Source: SZAS-18 sp031370675 (GTDB taxonomy: Bacteria > Verrucomicrobiota > Verrucomicrobiia > Chthoniobacterales > SZAS-18). From it: DNA of 6,373 bases. Positions within the stretch are counted from its first letter, which is position 1; the number at the start of each line of letters is the position of its first letter. Under the pieces are notes generated by a model. The model was given only the letters and a program-made list of their open reading frames with translations. It made no database searches and was not told the origin of the DNA. This document shows positions 5,474-6,373 of this stretch, one piece after another. The stretch covers positions 1 through 6,373 of the forward strand of contig JANMQT010000287.1 in the NCBI GenBank assembly GCA_031370675.1, read 5' to 3'. The translations under genes were made by a program, and so were the position numbers.

Positions 5474-6373
5474 ATGACTTTTTCGCCAGCCCCATTCATG
5501 CAAGAGCTCCCTTCATTCCTCGGGTTCCTTTCAATCATCGTGTTCGCCCTCGGCGCGCGTGCGGCCGATTTGCGCAAGTTTGAGGAGTTCCAGGCGGAGG
5601 CGGTGAAGTTCAATTCAGTCCTGTCGATTCCAACCTTCGAGACCACCCCGGAGGCGGTGACGGCCGCCGCCGACGCGGTCCTCAAGGAAGCGGACGCGGC
5701 CCTCGACCAGATCGGCAAACTGCCCTCGAAGCAGGTCACGTTCGCCAACACGATTGGAGCGCTTGATGCGATCGGCCATCAGGTCGGCACGGTGGCCAAC
5801 CGCTTGTCGCTCACGAAGGAGACCAGCCGCGACGCGATGGTGCGCGAGGCGGCGGAGAAGGCGGTCACGAGGATCGAGAAGTGGTCCGTGGGACTCGACT
5901 ATCGCGAGGACGTCTACAAATCGGTGCAGGCGTTTACCCGGACGAAATCCAAGCTGGCGGCCGAGCCGGCGCGGTTGCTGGAGCACACGCTCCGCGATTA
6001 CCGCCGGGCCGGCTTGAGCCTGCCGCCGGAGAAGCGCCGCGAAGTTGAGAAACGCCGCAAGGAACTCGCGGATCTGACGAACACCTTTCAAGCGAACGTC
6101 ACCGCCGCCACCGCGCCGGTGGAGTTTACGCGCGCGGAGTTGGACGGAGTGCCGGAGGATTTCCTCAACTCGCCCGCGATCAAGAAATCCGAGGATGGCC
6201 AGACCTTCACCATCATGGCGAACGAGGCCTATCAGGCGCAGGCGGTGCTCGACAACGCGCGCAACGAGGTCACGCGCCGCAGGGTGTACGCCGCGCGCGA
6301 CTCGCTCGCGGCCGACGTCAACGGCCCGCTGTTGAACGAGATCATCACCCTGCGTTTCGACATCGCGCGCCGG
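5474..6373 (+). CDS. Exported M3 family metallopeptidase (thimet oligopeptidase-like), 3' end beyond window
   Basis: 300 residues are visible without a stop; family members run to roughly 650-700 aa, so the HEXXH catalytic domain lies outside. M3 enzymes are zinc endopeptidases that cleave short peptides inside a deep channel. Residues 1-30 form a clear signal peptide (PSFLGFLSIIVFALG, then ARA before ADL), so this member is probably periplasmic or membrane-associated. The rest matches the helical N-terminal domain of the family: LRKFEEFQAEAVKFN, FANTIGALDAIGHQVGTVAN, YREDVYKSVQAF, LLEHTLRDYRRAGLSLPPEK, LADLTNTFQANV, ELDGVPEDFL and ARNEVTRRRVY, in the usual order. ATG 5474 is chosen, with a purine-rich GAAAG just before it; ATG 5498 is an in-frame alternative that also keeps the hydrophobic core. 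It follows the M32 gene by 45 bp on the same strand. Metal ligands cannot be checked here. Confidence 0.85.
   Translation, partial: MTFSPAPFMQELPSFLGFLSIIVFALGARAADLRKFEEFQAEAVKFNSVLSIPTFETTPEAVTAAADAVLKEADAALDQIGKLPSKQVTFANTIGALDAIGHQVGTVANRLSLTKETSRDAMVREAAEKAVTRIEKWSVGLDYREDVYKSVQAFTRTKSKLAAEPARLLEHTLRDYRRAGLSLPPEKRREVEKRRKELADLTNTFQANVTAATAPVEFTRAELDGVPEDFLNSPAIKKSEDGQTFTIMANEAYQAQAVLDNARNEVTRRRVYAARDSLAADVNGPLLNEIITLRFDIARR

Noticed and set aside
4970..5503. A 177-codon minus-strand frame across the end of the M32 gene
   Set aside because: Antisense to conserved M32 motifs, with no recognisable domain; a by-product of GC-rich codon use.
1..6373. Defence island, toxin-antitoxin or phage module
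   Set aside because: All sizeable genes are accounted for by chaperone, secreted propeller, Dps and peptidase families; no defence or phage domains appear on either strand.

Overview
The window looks like a chromosomal segment of a GC-rich bacterium, most likely Verrucomicrobiota (Opitutae or Pedosphaera-like relatives). The main pointers are a large secreted protein that joins NHL-type propeller blades, 23-residue solenoid repeats, an autotransporter-like beta segment, paired DxDGDG calcium motifs and a C-terminal 'W-x(7)-Y-x-V-E-R-S-x-D-L' module, plus intergenic inverted repeats of the TTCGAG, CACGAATT and GGGACG kinds. The lineage is inferred from style, not from a marker gene.

Layout. 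Positions 2-151 hold the last 49 codons of an Hsp70-family chaperone (+). Positions 152-418 are noncoding and carry inverted TTCGAG-type repeats. Positions 419-3043 are one reading frame (+) for a secreted multidomain beta protein, interrupted by a single in-frame TAG at 2489-2491. It is therefore listed as a 690-aa N-terminal part and a 181-aa C-terminal part. Positions 3046-3232 form a long imperfect inverted repeat that fits exactly between this gene and the convergent dps gene. dps (-, 3762-3235) encodes a ferritin-like DNA-protecting protein with all five ferroxidase ligands. The 190-bp gap between dps and the next, divergent gene carries a second inverted repeat (3847-3939), made of CACGAATT units spaced about one helical turn apart. 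Positions 3953-5428 (+) encode an M32 zinc carboxypeptidase (Taq type). It is followed 45 bp later by the start of an exported M3 (thimet oligopeptidase-like) metallopeptidase that runs off the right edge (5474-6373+).

How the genes relate. The M32 and M3 genes are close, same-strand and have no visible terminator between them. They may form a two-gene peptide-degradation unit: the M3 product acts outside the cytoplasmic membrane and the M32 product, which has no signal peptide, in the cytoplasm. Dps is an independent stress gene. The propeller protein is an accessory surface or secreted protein that appears to be decaying or interrupted in this genome.

I see no CRISPR array, tRNA, rRNA, transposase or defence system. 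The notable points are the nonsense-split secreted protein and three different families of intergenic inverted repeats, one at each of three gene boundaries.
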